Program-made: the position numbers and the translations under genes
Assembly (NCBI GenBank): GCA_960531495.1
Contig: OY482848.1
Location: forward strand, 30,881,177 to 30,945,176
Length of the DNA stretch: 64,000 nucleotides
Origin: Zeus faber
Lineage: Eukaryota > Chordata > Actinopteri > Zeiformes > Zeidae
Direction: 5' to 3'
Shown here: positions 1 to 11,639 of the stretch, piece after piece
Layout: every line of letters starts with the position of its first letter
Numbering within the stretch: the stretch's first letter is position 1
Notes under the pieces: model-generated
Database searches by the model: none
What the model saw: only the letters and a program-made list of their open reading frames with translations
What the model was told of the DNA's origin: nothing

Positions 1-389
1 GGTTTGTGGTTTAAACATGAGCTTAGCTGTTAGCCATCTGTCACTTGACCATGCGTGTTCATTGTCCATTTGATTTCAATATCAATAAAAAAGAGAATCA
101 AAACCTAACGGTGTCTATTTCCTGGTACGTTTTCTAGAATGGATTGGGCACAAATTTACCACATTTGTCTTCTATGAACCAAGTCGTTACAGCATACATT
201 GTAACGCTAGAAGGGGTGGGTTGTAACAACAGGATGGAAAAAGTCAAATTTACACCCACAATTAAATTTACAACCAGAGAGTTTTAATTAAGAGAGCAAT
301 TAGGAATCTAATGGCAGTGTGTGACTCGTACAAATTGTTCTTGAATCAAATACTTATGATTATGCACAAACTATAGTCACATGTCTTAA
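1..389. other. Intergenic flank, no gene seen
   Basis: AT-rich, apparently non-coding DNA. I see no splice-bounded coding segment, RNA gene or transposon end in it. Confidence 0.6.
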
Positions 390-820
390 TGTATTTTAGG
401 CCTGTTTTGAATAACAGCAATATCACATTTAATGTCAAACTGCATTTATCAATTGCCGCAGTAACATCCAAGGCACGATGTCGGCTACAGTTGGAAACGG
501 TGCAACTTTGTGTTTCTAGTTTCTTACATCAGCATGGCCAAAACAGCTGATTTGAGGAGGTGGGAAAGAGTCAATAAACCCCACTAAATTCAGAGCTTGT
601 GACTATAAATGCTCTGACTATACTGTGAGCTTCCCAATTTCAAAAAGGACATCGATCATGTTTTCTTAAGGCTTAAATATTTTCCTCATTGGACTACATT
701 TTATCACAGTGAGAAGCTGCAGCAGAGTGTTTCACAATAGTAGGGCATTGAGCGAGGTGCTACAGTTATAAATGACAGAAACCAACTTTTAAAATCAGAC
801 CTGTATTGAAAAATCGGCGG
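390..820. repeat. Foldback MITE family, partial copy 1
   Basis: This stretch shares ordered blocks with 36420-36700 and 62613-63347: a block reading gcaactttgtgtttctagt, a block containing ggccaaaac, and a block around gagcgaggtgctacagttataaatg. The other copies show these blocks belong to a long inverted-repeat element. Only part of the element is visible here and its ends are diffuse. No coding capacity is seen. The assignment rests on block similarity read by eye. Confidence 0.5.
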
Positions 821-847
821 AATTTACATTTAGCTTTACATACTGTA

Positions 848-1205
848 TACACCGATCAGCTACAACATTAAGACCACCACCAATATTCTGTAGCTCCCCC
901 TCATGCTGCCAAAATCGGTCTGACCTGTCGAGGCAAAGACTCCACAAGACCCCTGACGGTGTCCTGTGGTGTCCGGCACCAAGACGTTAGCAGCAGATCC
1001 TTTAAGTCCTGTTAGTTGTGAGGTGGGGCCTCCATGGATCGGGCTTGATGTTCCAGCACATCCCACAAATGTTTGATTGGATTGGACCCTAACCCGGTCA
1101 TCCACATGATGTAGAAGCAAAACGTGATTCATCAGACCAGGCCACCTCCTTCTATTGCTCCATGGTCCAGTTCTGATGAACCGATGAACCCACAGACATA
1201 AGAAA
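848..1205 (-). mobile_element. Tc1/mariner-like transposon remnant, internally deleted
   Basis: The left end (tacaccgatcagctacaaca, from 848) matches the terminal inverted repeat of a Tc1-like family common in fish. Minus-strand translation gives a transposase fragment with the segment SRFLLHHVD-like context (seen here as LLHHVDDRVRV), followed out of frame by a piece from much nearer the C-terminus. A large internal part of the transposase is therefore deleted, and no right-hand terminal repeat is visible. The copy cannot encode an active transposase. Confidence 0.75.
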
Positions 1206-1519
1206 GACATAATTAGATATGTATTCGGGGAATTGATCTTTATTTCAATGCCTACATCCAGTAGAGTTTTTCTGATCAGTTTGACAGTAAAATAAATGAA
1301 TTTATTTTCACAAATAAAGGTATTGTTCAGTTATCTGCCATAGTGGTCTCTGTGGTCTACCAGGTCATTTGCTTTTTCCCAGTTTGTTAATGGGTTTTTG
1401 TTTCTTACCAAATAGTTTGAACCAAATATTTTGACAGACCAAAAATTTTGCCAATGTCTATGATCTGATGCCTTAATCCTTAATATAATTGATGCAACTG
1501 TACTTTACTCTTATTGACT
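1206..1519. other. Non-coding, nothing recognised
   Basis: AT-rich sequence between the Tc1 remnant and the next repeat. I see no gene or element ends. Confidence 0.5.
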
Positions 1520-1990
1520 GTTTATTCCCTTTACATTCATGTTGAGAGCAGTAGAGAGGCCTAAAATTGATCACAAATTGGTGCGTGAAGGGCCCCCAGA
1601 CCCCCACTTCATTTGTGCCCCCCTGGCATGGGGCCGCTGGCAAAATGTTCCTTATTCTTCCACATTGAAGGTGGTCAGACCTCACCAGGCCGGAATGAAG
1701 TCTGCAGTCCAGCACAGAGACACAGGGGTTGCAGACACACATGTTTATTGTAGAGAGTGGGCGAGGTGGCACAAGCCCTGGAGCAGATGGACATGTGTCA
1801 TGACAAGGGCTCCTCTCCTGAGTGTGTGTTGGGGGTTTTACCTGCTGCTCGTTAGACCAATCACGAGCAACAGGTGTACAGCCACTCTGATCTTGGGCCC
1901 CAATTACCCAGACCCAGGTCAGGTGTGGCTGCTCAAACCACACCTTATCCACACCACAGCCGACTCCCCTGGATCGCTGCCTGCAGCTAC
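1520..1990 (+). repeat. Dispersed repeat family A, copy 1
   Basis: This is the first of about seven copies of a family in the window, all on the + strand. Shared blocks run in the same order: cacagagacacag, ttattgtagagagtggg, a block ending in catgtcatgacaagggct, gtgtgtgggg, tttacctgctgctcgttaga, ccaatcacgagcaac, and a final gtgtggctgctcaaaccaca. The centre holds an imperfect palindrome (tgctcgttag/ccaatca/cgagca). Open frames on both strands here are repeat shadows. The class (LTR fragment or SINE-like) is not resolved. Confidence 0.7.
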
Positions 1991-3324
1991 AGGATATTTC
2001 TTTGTGTTTGAGTTGTAAAGGTTGACCCAGTGTGTCCAATTATGCTAGCTAGCCAATTTTGGTTGATCTAGTTTAAATTACAAATGAGCCTACTGCTGTA
2101 GCCTAGTGTTTCAGAATTTCAAGTGAAGCCCAAGCTTTGTAAACCATTATTGTTGAGGTTCATTTCTATTGTTTAATTAGGCTATAGTAGCATAGGCTAT
2201 GAACATTTCTTTTTTTCAATATGAAATCAAGTCAAGTCAAATCAGACAGCATATTTATATATTTGACTCTTCATAGGTCTATTTTATACATTCCTATTTT
2301 CCTGTCTCATTGATATTGTGTCAACTGGAATGCTTATTCAAACCTGTACTAACCAAACCATTGTCGTATCTGTGCCTCCCGTCCCATTGAGGTCAGTTAT
2401 GCGGGAGTATTGGCCGACTGAGAGATTTATGATTTACAAAACATACATAACAGCACAGACACACATATGGACCTGTACACATTTGTACACGCTTGATACA
2501 CTTTTCAAGTGTGTACGTACCTGGGTACATGCCTGAGAAGCACTTACTCTGTCGTCCAACCTGGTCCTTCAACTGCCTTGTTTAAATTAACCTATGGTTC
2601 ATTTTGAATATGTAACATGTTCCAGCAGTTATGCATCTAAAAGCTGATTTTTAAGTGTGAAGCTGCCAATGGAACAACTGTGATAGTTTTAATTGAAAGT
2701 GTGTAATATTCTGTATTCTTCTGGTGAAAGACAATAATGTAAGGTCAAAGTTTCTGCTATAGAGCTTAATAAATGCGAGAGGGAGGGCAAATAAAAATGA
2801 AAGCGTGTATAGGTAGGTAGGTACTTCATTAATCCCCGGGGGAAATGCATATCTGTGCATGCATATACGCTACTGTGATCTATAATAAAATAAAGCAACA
2901 AAACTTCACAGCGTAGGGTGAAACAACTACCACCATAATAACAAATACATCCATATGAGATAACTTCCAGCATTAAGTGACATGCTCTAGTCTGGTCTTG
3001 GACCTAGGACTATTCCATACATTTATTTTCTCATGTCACAAAAGGACTTTTTTAGATGATAATTTTATGTGTTCTATGTAATTGAAACCCAAACTTTAAT
3101 GACTAATTGGTTCTTTTTACATTACTGTTATAAAGTAGTTGAACAACCATGTACAACTTATTTTTCCAGCTCGTAGTTCACAAAATATCATTATATGAAA
3201 ACTATATATTAAAAATCTAATTATAAATTTATGAATACTATATATACTGTAATATATCATATTACAGTATATACAGTATATTACAAATATTTAAATACAC
3301 CAAGATTAGTTATTAGATTAGTTA
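1991..3324. other. AT-rich intergenic DNA with one perfect hairpin
   Basis: No gene is recognised. The stretch 3241-3273 is a perfect 15-bp inverted repeat (tatatactgtaatat, three-base loop, then its complement). Otherwise the sequence is low-complexity AT-rich DNA. Confidence 0.55.
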
Positions 3325-3500
3325 TTAGAGGCAGCAGTGCATTGCACTGCTGCCTCAGCAAGAAGGTCCTGGGTTCGATTCCCGCCTGTGGCGCTGTTGG
3401 CACCGTGCTCCGGCGGGTTATCTCCCAAATAGGAGCCTTTCTGTGTGGAGTTTGCATGTTCTCCCCGTGCTCACATGGGGTTTCCTCCACCTCACGTCAG
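3325..3500 (+). repeat. tRNA-derived SINE-like repeat
   Basis: The segment contains a polymerase III B-box-like motif (gggttcgattcccgc, about 3370) after a truncated tRNA-like head (gcactgctgcctcagcaag). The downstream body includes gtgtggagtttgcatgttct, familiar from widespread fish interspersed repeats. The A box seems degenerate or lost. A diverged tail continues to about 3735 and ends in an aataaagactctttctttct stretch. Confidence 0.65.
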
Positions 3501-3738
3501 TAAGAACATGCACCCATCATCGTCTGACCAGCGATGGACATTATCACCTGGTCCCCGGGCGCGTCCACGTATGCTGCCCACTGCTCCTGGCTGTGCCCCC
3601 GGAGGAAGGACAAGCCAGGATGGGTCAAAAGCAGAGAATCCATTTCACCGGCCACCATCAAAGCATGTGTGTGTGTGTGCAAGCATGTGTTATAGTGTGG
3701 TGTGTTGCGTGATGAATAAAGACTCTTTCTTTCTTTCA

Positions 3739-3812
3739 GAGGTGCTGCAGTGTGGCTGGACGTTGACCCAGGCAGAGGTGCTGCAGTGTGGCTGGACGTT
3801 GACCAAGGCAGA
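3739..3812. repeat. 36-bp tandem duplication
   Basis: Two near-identical 36-bp units start at 3739 and 3775 (gaggtgctgcagtgtggctg...). They differ at one base, and a decayed third unit begins at 3811. They lie at the end of the SINE tail. Open frames cross the units on both strands but look incidental. Confidence 0.85.
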
Positions 3813-3849
3813 GATGTTGCCCCATTGCAGGATTGCATTGGATCCTTAG

Positions 3850-4289
3850 CATGTTAAATTGTGTTAGGCGACCCCAAGGCTAAGAGAAATGGTTAAACCA
3901 TAGTGCTCAGCAGCCAATGGGAACTCATGACAGTGACCCATTCAAACTGGACAAGTGGCTAAATGGCTCAAAAATATATGAAATTGATCTCTGAGATTAC
4001 ACTTTAGTGTGCGAACAACATGTTAACATGTTGTTAACCTATGGAACGCGGATTGGACTAAAACATCTAATTCGATGTTCGCTTTAATACATCTAATTTG
4101 TACATTTTAAGGCGTTTGGACCATAGAGTGCTGCAGGAATGAGTCCTAAAACCGGAAAATTTGTAAACATTTCTGCACTTCCAGGTCCCTCATTAGAAAG
4201 TCAATGGTTTTTTAAATTGGTTTTTGGTTAGATAACCAAAATAAGGTCTGTGGTGAACACAAGCTTAAGAGATTTTCACGTTCGTTATA
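3850..4289. other. Non-coding, nothing recognised
   Basis: I see no gene, RNA gene or transposon terminus in this stretch. Confidence 0.5.
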
Positions 4290-4547
4290 TGATTGTGGCA
4301 GGTTTGCATGCCACATGCCATCCGAGTGGGGTTTCCAGAGTGTGTGGGGATGGACGTTTTACCTGTTGCTTGTTGATCCCAATACAGGTGTGGCCGCTTA
4401 AATCACCGTCCCTTCCGTACAGGGTTTCCATACCTAAAACGACAGACTCTGACACAGGGTTCCTATACCTTAACATAATAAAACACTGGACTCTAAAATA
4501 GGGTTCCTACACCTTAAACAAACCAAAATATCCATCAAAAGAGAACT
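4290..4547 (+). repeat. Dispersed repeat families A (deleted) and B
   Basis: 4305-4415 is a family A copy with its middle missing: it runs from the imperfect hairpin ccacatgccatccgagtggg directly into gtgtgtggggatgg and the ttacctgttgcttgttga block. 4415-4547 holds a second module (B) with the phrase gactctgacacagggttcc and the phrase aataaaacactggactct. Module B occurs again at 26640-26800, also next to family A. The A-B pairing at two sites suggests both belong to one larger element. Confidence 0.6.
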
Positions 4548-4624
4548 GGCGTTTCCAGGGCCTTCCCACACAGAGACACAGGCGATTGGGTTGAAAACAC
4601 ACCAGTGTTATTGTAGAGAGTGGG
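4548..4624 (+). repeat. Family A, 5' half of a copy split by the retrovirus
   Basis: The family A start (ggcgtttccagggccttccc) runs to ttattgtagagagtggg and then stops exactly at the retroviral LTR. The remainder resumes at 11640 beyond the other LTR. Confidence 0.8.
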
Positions 4625-4998
4625 TGTAGTTTCTTGATGAATTTGATGTGTTGATGAAGAAGGAGAGACCGCTGACGCTGACTCGAGTAAAATAATAGAT
4701 TTATTACAAAAGAACAGCATCAGACTGGACTTGCCAAGGACGTCCAGGAGAGACCCGAGCCGGATGGATTCTCTGTCGAATGAGACTCAGGCAGGTGCTT
4801 TTATGCTAAGCCAGAGACAACGTTGACCCTCTGATTCCCCTGCATAGGTCACGTTTACATTTTCACCTCCCTTATCACCGGGACCCCTGACAATGGGTTC
4901 TGTCTTTCTCTCTTTAGACCCCTGGCACCGTCTGTTAATAATTATTATTTTATACAATGGGCACTGTCTTGGGATGCCACACATTCCAAGACACCTCA
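4625..4998 (-). repeat. ERV LTR (3' LTR of the minus-strand provirus)
   Basis: It begins tgtagtttcttgatg and ends gacacctca on the + strand, giving TG...CA termini. On the minus strand a TATAAAA box lies at 4954-4948 and an AATAAA signal at 4705-4700, in the order expected for U3 then R. It pairs with 11282-11639. By eye there are about nine substitutions in the first 170 positions plus a few small indels, so the insertion is not recent. Confidence 0.92.
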
Positions 4999-5012
4999 TA
5001 TTTCCCCCCCTT
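4999..5012 (-). other. ERV polypurine tract
   Basis: On the minus strand a run of seven G followed by AAATA abuts the start of the LTR. This is the position of the plus-strand DNA primer in a retrovirus. Confidence 0.8.
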
Positions 5013-6074
5013 CGAGACTACACAAAGTCTCGACAGAGAGAAGATTCGTGAATGTTACGACGTTAATTGGCCTAATAGAACTCACCTACTCACAAACAAA
5101 CTGATTATATTTATACCCTTCTGAACATGCTTAGTCGTAGCAATACAATAAATTTGTGGAGTGTGAGAGCAAAAAACCCATCTGGCAGCTTCCTTTCTTA
5201 GTTCTTTCAACAAACAATCAAAACAGGAAAATTCTCTAACGGTTCCTCTGCCCGAGGCAACCACCAATTGCACTCCAAATCAATTAACAGCACAGAAGAA
5301 GGGTTTAGACAACTGTACAGGATGTTACATATAAATGCATACATTCAGAACCTCAGAAATAAATCTAAAATGTTGTCCAAAGTCAGGCTGGACGACCCAT
5401 CAGACCTTCCAATGAACCTTTCCCTGCCTATGATTAATGTCCCTCAAAACCCCGCACAAAAACAAAACACCTGAGGTCCCAATATATTCATTTCACCCTG
5501 TTATGGAAAACTTCAAAGAAAACAATACTAAATCAAAGTAATATGTCTTGTTAAAAACATCTACTGTAGAGTACAGACTTTTCATCAATAATACAGGTTA
5601 CATTGTAAGAAACAAACTCCAATATTATAAAAACCTGCATAACACATATGTATGTTTTGAACTGTTGCTTTTTAACACCATCAACTTTTAATGATATTTC
5701 ACTCAACACTCCTGATCATGATGTCTTCATTCAGGGTCCGTCGTCCATTTTCATCCTCCATTTTTGAATATCCATGTTTGAGTGTTCATGTCCATTAGGC
5801 TGTTAAGATCTCCGGACACAGCCAACCTCATACTGGTCCTGGAAGAAAAATTCACCCGCCAGTATCTTGCACACACATCAAATACAGTATAATAATTTCG
5901 CTTTTGCATTACGGTTTTAACATTGTTCCAATATATGATTAACATTTTCCTTTTCCCCCCTTTGTCCATGCATTTTCTCAGTTTAAATTATTATTGAGTC
6001 TATGACGGAATCAGATATTCAGAATGGATATTTCTGTACTAGTGTTAACTCCTAACTACACATCTCTACCCAAT
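5013..6074 (-). other. ERV 3' internal region, envelope position, not recognised
   Basis: This lies between the integrase remnant and the 3' LTR, where an envelope gene would be. Short minus-strand frames (5751-5969 and 5082-5273) are open, but I cannot identify a surface or transmembrane envelope domain. It may be a decayed envelope gene or unrelated sequence. Confidence 0.4.
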
Positions 6075-7182
6075 TCACTCCTGTGTGCTGACAGATTTTA
6101 ACTATGCAATTTTTCAGCACACCATTAAATTTTTCACAAACACCTTGGCTTTGCAGATGATAAACAGCTGCTAGATGTTGTTTAATTCCCAGTTTCTGCA
6201 GAATAATTTTACTGTTTTATCCACGAACTCTTTCCCATTATCTGAAGATATGCGATCTGGAAGTCCCCACCGGCTTATGACCTTGCGACACAAGAACTTG
6301 GCTTGGCAACTGACTGAGCATCTTTACGCTTGGTTGGACATGCTTCAGTCCATCGTGAAAATCTATCCATGTCCACAAACATGCATCTTTTACCTCCTAC
6401 TGGTCTTATCATGTCAACAAAATCCACGACCAACTCACGAATGGGACCTGTCACAGTTGGAATGTGACCGGGTGGACTCTTCACACCCCTCCGAACATTG
6501 TTTTTAAGACTGATTGTACATCTGCCTATGACATAATCAATTTGCTCAAGCAAGTACGGTGCCCAAAATCCATACTCTTTTGTGATTTTACTTCTTACCT
6601 CCCCCCTTGCAGCGTGGGCTAACCCATGTGCTTCCTGAATCATCAAACCTAGTAGGTCGGGGGTGCTACCATCAGTCCTTCATGATTTCTCCACAGACCA
6701 GTAGACTATTGTGTGGCCCCTCGTTCCAACCATGATTGTTTATCTACGGCTGACACCGCTTCTTGCCTCGAGATCACATCTCTGAGCGTGATTTTATCTT
6801 CCAAGTCCACTTCATGGGTGACAAGAAGAACTTTGCCTGTTTTGTTTGCTCCTGTAACTGCTTTTGCAGCCTCATCCGCTGCTTTGTTACCTTGAGTAGC
6901 TCTTGACGTGTCCATTTTGTGTGCTGCACACTTAGCTACAGCTATTTCCTTTGGCTTCATCATTGCATGCAGCAATTTCATCATCTGAACATGATGCTTC
7001 TGTGTCAATGGGTTATTGTTTGACCCCAATAAGCTACTTTTTCTTGACAATACTGTAGCTTCTTCCATCCTTTCTCCTATATGCTTCTGCTCAAATCCTT
7101 CAGCCACCATTAAAGTCATATGTGGCACACTTTTCTCAATGTCACGCTCTTTATCAAGATCATCATCAGTGTTTATCTTCAT
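6075..7182 (-). pseudogene. ERV pol remnant: RNase H end and integrase
   Basis: Minus-strand frames 7182-6706 and 6646-6275, followed by further pieces to about 6075, read as the C-terminal part of a retroviral RNase H and then as integrase. The RNase H part has the conserved histidine-containing segment and the following N-x-x-A-D turn. The integrase part has the tail of the zinc-binding region and the catalytic core with the segment around SDNGKEF. At least two frameshifts break the integrase, and a stop lies near 6070. It cannot make a working enzyme. Reverse transcriptase is not seen upstream. Confidence 0.8.
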
Positions 7183-7290
7183 AGCTGCTCCTTTACTTCC
7201 TCATTCCACCACCAAGAATCCTCTTTTTTCGGCTGCTCCTGTAAGGGGGCGCCGCAGTGCATTATCTACCTACAATTCTTTCTGTTCAGC

Positions 7291-8932
7291 TCATCTATAA
7301 ACCTTCTCTTTGGCCTTCTTATCCTCATTCTTCTTATCCACCAACTGTATTTGGTTGAGTTTTCTGAAAGTCTCCTGTTCCTTCTGGTCATGCTCCTTTT
7401 TCCGATATAGCTCCACTTGATGTGCTATGTGATCCATATAAACACCTTTGGTCATGCTTCCAAGACCAACCACTTCTGCCAATTTGCTCCTCACTTGAAT
7501 AGGCAGCCCCTTCTGTATTTTGGCTGGGAGAATTGATTTCTCCATTTGATTCAAATCTGGATCATTTCCTGTGATATTTCCCCACACTTGATGAACCCTT
7601 GACACATAAGCTCTTGGGTTTTCTTGTGGGCCCAATGACTCAACAAAGATGTTGTCCGGGTGTGCGTTTGTTGGAAATGCATCGCTCAATGCTCTCCACA
7701 TCCGACCTCTGCTTGCAGCAAACAATTCTGGGTCATACACTGCAGTTGCCACATACTGTATCTGTTAAGGCCTGCCGCCTGCAGGATCTCCTCCATCGCT
7801 GGGACTCCAATAAGGCTAGCCAGAAGTCTCTTAATATCTCCCATGGCAGGCTGTGTTCCCACCAAAACCTCTTCCAGCTTTGAGATCCACGGATGTGCTC
7901 CATCTTGAAGAGTGGGTAACTTTTCAAGTATGTTAGACATGTCTGTATTCTGCCAAGGCTTGAACTCTAAATGTGGTCCTCGAATTATCAATGGACACAT
8001 TTTGTTAGGTCTCTTTCCTTTTCTTGGCCATAGTCCATGCCTCAAAGTGTCTGACTTTTGAGGCTTTTTCTTCTATAATTTCTTCTCCTTTGTTTGCAAA
8101 TCGTGTAATTGTTTTTCCAATATTTGTTGAACTTCTGAACAGGTGGAGTCACTTATGTCCTTGAGGCATCTGTCTATACTCCTCTCAATCTCTCTTAAAA
8201 CCATGCGTCTGTCATCTCCTACCCTTGTACTGGCTGCTAACGGTTGAAAACAGGAAGGACCTTCTTTCTCCGATTCTTCATCACTTTCAGCCTGTTCACT
8301 CTCATCCATGTCGTCTGTTCCCGGAGCCATTTTCCTCACTGGTCGATCTCCTTTTTTCTACGCTTTAGCCAACGTCCGTCTGACTGCGGAGTCGTATCCT
8401 CCAATAGCTTCGTCTGAGTCACTCACACTCTCTTCTCCTATTTCCAGGCTTCTGACTTGTTGTCTACTTCCCAAATGGTTCCTTCTCTTGGTACTGTTGG
8501 AGCTTCGATACATCTTTATGGTTGTTGTAGCCTTGCCCGTCTCTATTATTTGCTCATCCTCATCTTTGAAGATATAGTTGCCCTCCGTTGTAATCACTGG
8601 GAGCTGGGGATAAACATCAGTGAACTTCACCTCCTTCTCAAAAGGCAGGGGCTTCTTTCGGATGCTGTATGTGAGAAGGGTGCGGTAATCTTCTCCATCA
8701 ATTTTTCTGCTTTCTTTTAATTTTTCTTTATTTCTTGTTTACTTTGTTCTCTTTTTTCCTTTGCAGCTTCGAACCATTAAGAGTTAAGAGTTCCTTCACC
8801 TGGCCACGGTTGTTCAATGTCAGGCCACTGCTTGCTCCATTTTCCTGATATTTTTGCAATATCTTTAATAAAAGGATTATTCTTTCGCACTACATCAACG
8901 GGAGTGATTACTTTTGTAATTTTTGTATCCAT
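7291..8932 (-). pseudogene. ERV gag remnant: matrix and capsid
   Basis: The reading begins at a minus-strand ATG at 8932 and continues in pieces: 8932 to about 8800, 8630-8358, 8339-8073, 8045-7686 and 7752-7291, in shifting frames. The upstream pieces are acidic and low in homology, as matrix and linker regions usually are. The last two pieces resemble the capsid of gamma-type retroviruses, including the W-G-N-I-T-G stretch and a charged C-terminal tail. No CCHC nucleocapsid follows. At least four frameshifts make the gene dead. Confidence 0.75.
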
Positions 8933-11260
8933 TTCTTTTATTGTAAATCTAATTGATTTATTTAAAAATTATTTATAAAGCACTCACACTCAACCAAAAA
9001 CAACTGAATTTTCCAACCCCAAAGGAGACCAATAGCTTCCCACTCATAAAAGCAACTTCACTTGATCAATATCTGAAACATCTGATCATACTCATTTATC
9101 TTCAATTATCAAAATGTCCATCAATGTTCACACTGAAAACAGCCTCAATCAAGATAAACCATACACAGATAATGAAAACAATATTCACAGCACTCAACCG
9201 AATTTAAATCAAATCAGTTTTTCCGCATGTGATTAATCAAATCAATAATGCTCCATTAATTAGGCTAATACCTTGATTAGTCAGTCCGTTGCCAAGTCTC
9301 TTGCTATCTAATTGCAAACGCAATATAAGAAAAAGAACTACTGTAATCCTATATGTGAGAACAAGCAATCATGTAGGTTATAACTAGATGTACGGACATG
9401 TAGGTAAATGCAGGTGTCTATTACAAAGAGTTTGTGGATAATCCGTACTGGCCTGATTCACGAGATTCAGAATTTCTATGCGTTGTCATCTGCAAGCTCC
9501 GGTGTCTGTGAAGAACTGCCAGATGTCTTGTCATCTGCCCCTTGAATGATCCAATTCAGACACATTCCATCTTCTCTGTCTTTCCCCCAGCTCCCACTCA
9601 GCAAAGTAAAGGAGAGGAAGAAAGAAAAAACAAAAAGAACAACACAAGAGTTTAGTGTCTTAAGACCACTCTAAATTCTTAGACATACTATAATACAATT
9701 CAATGAGACATATATTATCAGCTTTTTTATTTCTCGTGCATTTGAAATAAAGCAATGTTTACCTATATTCATACAACGCATTTAAATCTAAAGAGTATAT
9801 TAGTCAATCTAATATCGCCTCTAATTAATTATTTTGATTCTATTTTCCTATTTTATTTTATTTTATTTTGTCCTTTAAGAAAGGCTCATAATCTTTATTA
9901 TCAGCTTTACAAAGTCCATAAACAGGCTCATACTGTATATATTTATCACTAAAGGGACAAGAAATGTTTCTTTTATGTATTATTTAACTGCTCACCCCAT
10001 ATGTATACCTATTTAATAACCCATGTATTCTATATATAATTTATACATATACACGAACAATACACAAATCTCTTCACACCTCTTTAGCCGGCACACTCAC
10101 ACACACACACACAGGCACAGGCACACACCAAAAAGAAAAAGACATATCTGTCCAGCAGTACATCAGATTCTCCAAAAACTTCAACAGCGCTTGACTTTAT
10201 ACTTTAACGTCGACTCATGTATACTTTTCTAATTTCATCAAGATTTTCACTTTGGCCAAACTTTTAACAAATTATCCTTTTAATCAGATTCTTTCAGCAT
10301 GCATGTTCAATATGCACTCATTCTCTTAGGCTGGTTTAGCCCTGCTTTTCCCCATTTTTTCCTCAAACTTTATTTTTCATCCTTTAAGCCTTTAACTTGT
10401 AACTCTTTTTGCTTCACTTTTCATCTTTTTCATCTTACTTTAGGCTTTTTAACTTTTATTACTTTTTCACTTTTCATCTTACTTTGGACTTTTTACTTTT
10501 ATCGCTTTTTCACTTTTCATCCTTTTTCATCTTCATTTAGGCTTTTAACTTTTATTACTTTTTCACTTTTCATCTTACTTTGGACTTTTTACTTTTATCG
10601 CTTTTTCACTTTTCAGCCTTTTTCATCTTAATTTAGGCTTTTAACTTTTATCTCTTTTTCACTTTTCATCTTTTTCATCTTCATTCATATAATTTTATTT
10701 TGAGTCAATTCCCCTGGCCAGGGTTATTTCCTCTTTGTTTTTCCTACCTAGATTTGACTATATTATATTTTCGTTCGGCCAACTTTCACGCAGCATTTAA
10801 TGTCCACATGTCTTACTTTTTAAGGAGATACGGTCCCTGTATCCATTAATCTTGCATGGTTATTTAAATAGCTTTTGGCTACTAGTTCTGCCATTCTACA
10901 ATTACTTTTTACTTCTACTTTTTCCACATCTTTTAAGCATTTATCTTTTACTTTTAACTTCATCTTTTATTTCTCTCATCTCTATTCTCTATTTCAACTT
11001 AATTCTCTCTTTCTTTGTTCATTATTCTCTTATTCCCCATATTTACGTCTTTTACCACTTAATAAACCCCAATTTAGACGGAAACTCACTTCAGACAACA
11101 ACACATCATCTCCATCTCCGCACAATATGCTCTTGTCAGTGCAGTGTATCTGCCAAAAATACTGCTGCCTCAAGAACCACACACAGCTCAATTTTGTGAG
11201 GTAACCCTGAGAGTGGTAATTTGCTGGAGCAGGCAGCATCGGCAGGTGAGGCCCAACAGA
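8933..11260 (-). other. ERV leader, about 2.3 kb, non-coding
   Basis: The interval lies between the primer binding site and the first gag ATG. It is strongly asymmetric (pyrimidine-rich on the + strand, purine-rich in the proviral sense) and contains a 96-bp tandem array. No open frame of note is found in the proviral sense. The length is unusual for a simple retrovirus leader; either extra sequence was acquired or an upstream gene has decayed. Confidence 0.6.
10405..10690. repeat. Tandem array, 96-bp unit, about three copies
   Basis: The string aacttttattactttttcac recurs at 10451 and 10547, and a diverged version starts at 10643, giving a period of 96 bp. Each unit contains several cttttcatcttt-like words. 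The array lies inside the ERV leader. Confidence 0.85.
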
Positions 11261-11278
11261 TCCTAGTTTGTGACGCCA
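11261..11278 (-). other. ERV primer binding site (candidate)
   Basis: On the minus strand it reads TGGCGTCACAAACTAGGA and starts three bases after the LTR end. The TGG start complements a tRNA CCA tail. I do not assign the tRNA. Confidence 0.75.
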
Positions 11279-11281
11279 CTT

Positions 11282-11639
11282 TGTAGTTTCTTGATGAATT
11301 TGATGTGTTGATGAAGAAGGAGGTACCGCTGATGCTGACTTGAGTAAAATAATAGGTTTATTACAAAAGTACAGCATCAGACTGGACTTGCCATGGATGT
11401 CCAGGAGAGACCCGAGCCGGATGAATTCTCTGTCGAATGAGACTCAGGCAGGTGCTTTTATGCTAAGCCAGAGACAACTCTGATTCCTCTGCATAGGTCA
11501 CCGTTCACACATTCACCACATTCACCCCTGACAATGGGTTCTGTCTTTCTCTCTTGAGACCCCTGGCACCGTTTGTTAATAATTATTATTTTATACAATG
11601 GGCACTGTCCTGGGACGCCACACATTTCAAGACACCTCA
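11282..11639 (-). repeat. ERV LTR (5' LTR of the minus-strand provirus)
   Basis: Partner of 4625-4998 with the same TG...CA ends. The minus-strand TATAAAA box is at 11595-11589 and AATAAA at 11362-11357. Relative to its partner it has several substitutions and small indels. Confidence 0.92.

Larger units (their letters stand above)
4625..11639 (-). mobile_element. Endogenous retrovirus, class I-like, defective
   Basis: This is an old 7.0-kb proviral copy read on the minus strand. Two LTRs (374 and 358 bp) flank it and have TG...CA ends. TGGG lies immediately outside both ends (4621-4624 and 11640-11643), a 4-bp target duplication of the kind made by gamma-type retroviruses. An 18-nt candidate primer binding site and a polypurine tract sit at the expected places. 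Gag remnants, an RNase H fragment and an integrase remnant are readable in several frames. Nucleocapsid, protease and reverse transcriptase are not visible between gag and RNase H, so a large internal deletion is likely. No envelope gene is recognised. Frameshifts and stops make it non-coding. Confidence 0.9.

Noticed and set aside
1473..2039. 188-residue minus-strand and 159-residue plus-strand open frames
   Set aside because: They overlap on opposite strands of family A repeat sequence and match no protein I know; the same DNA recurs elsewhere with broken frames.
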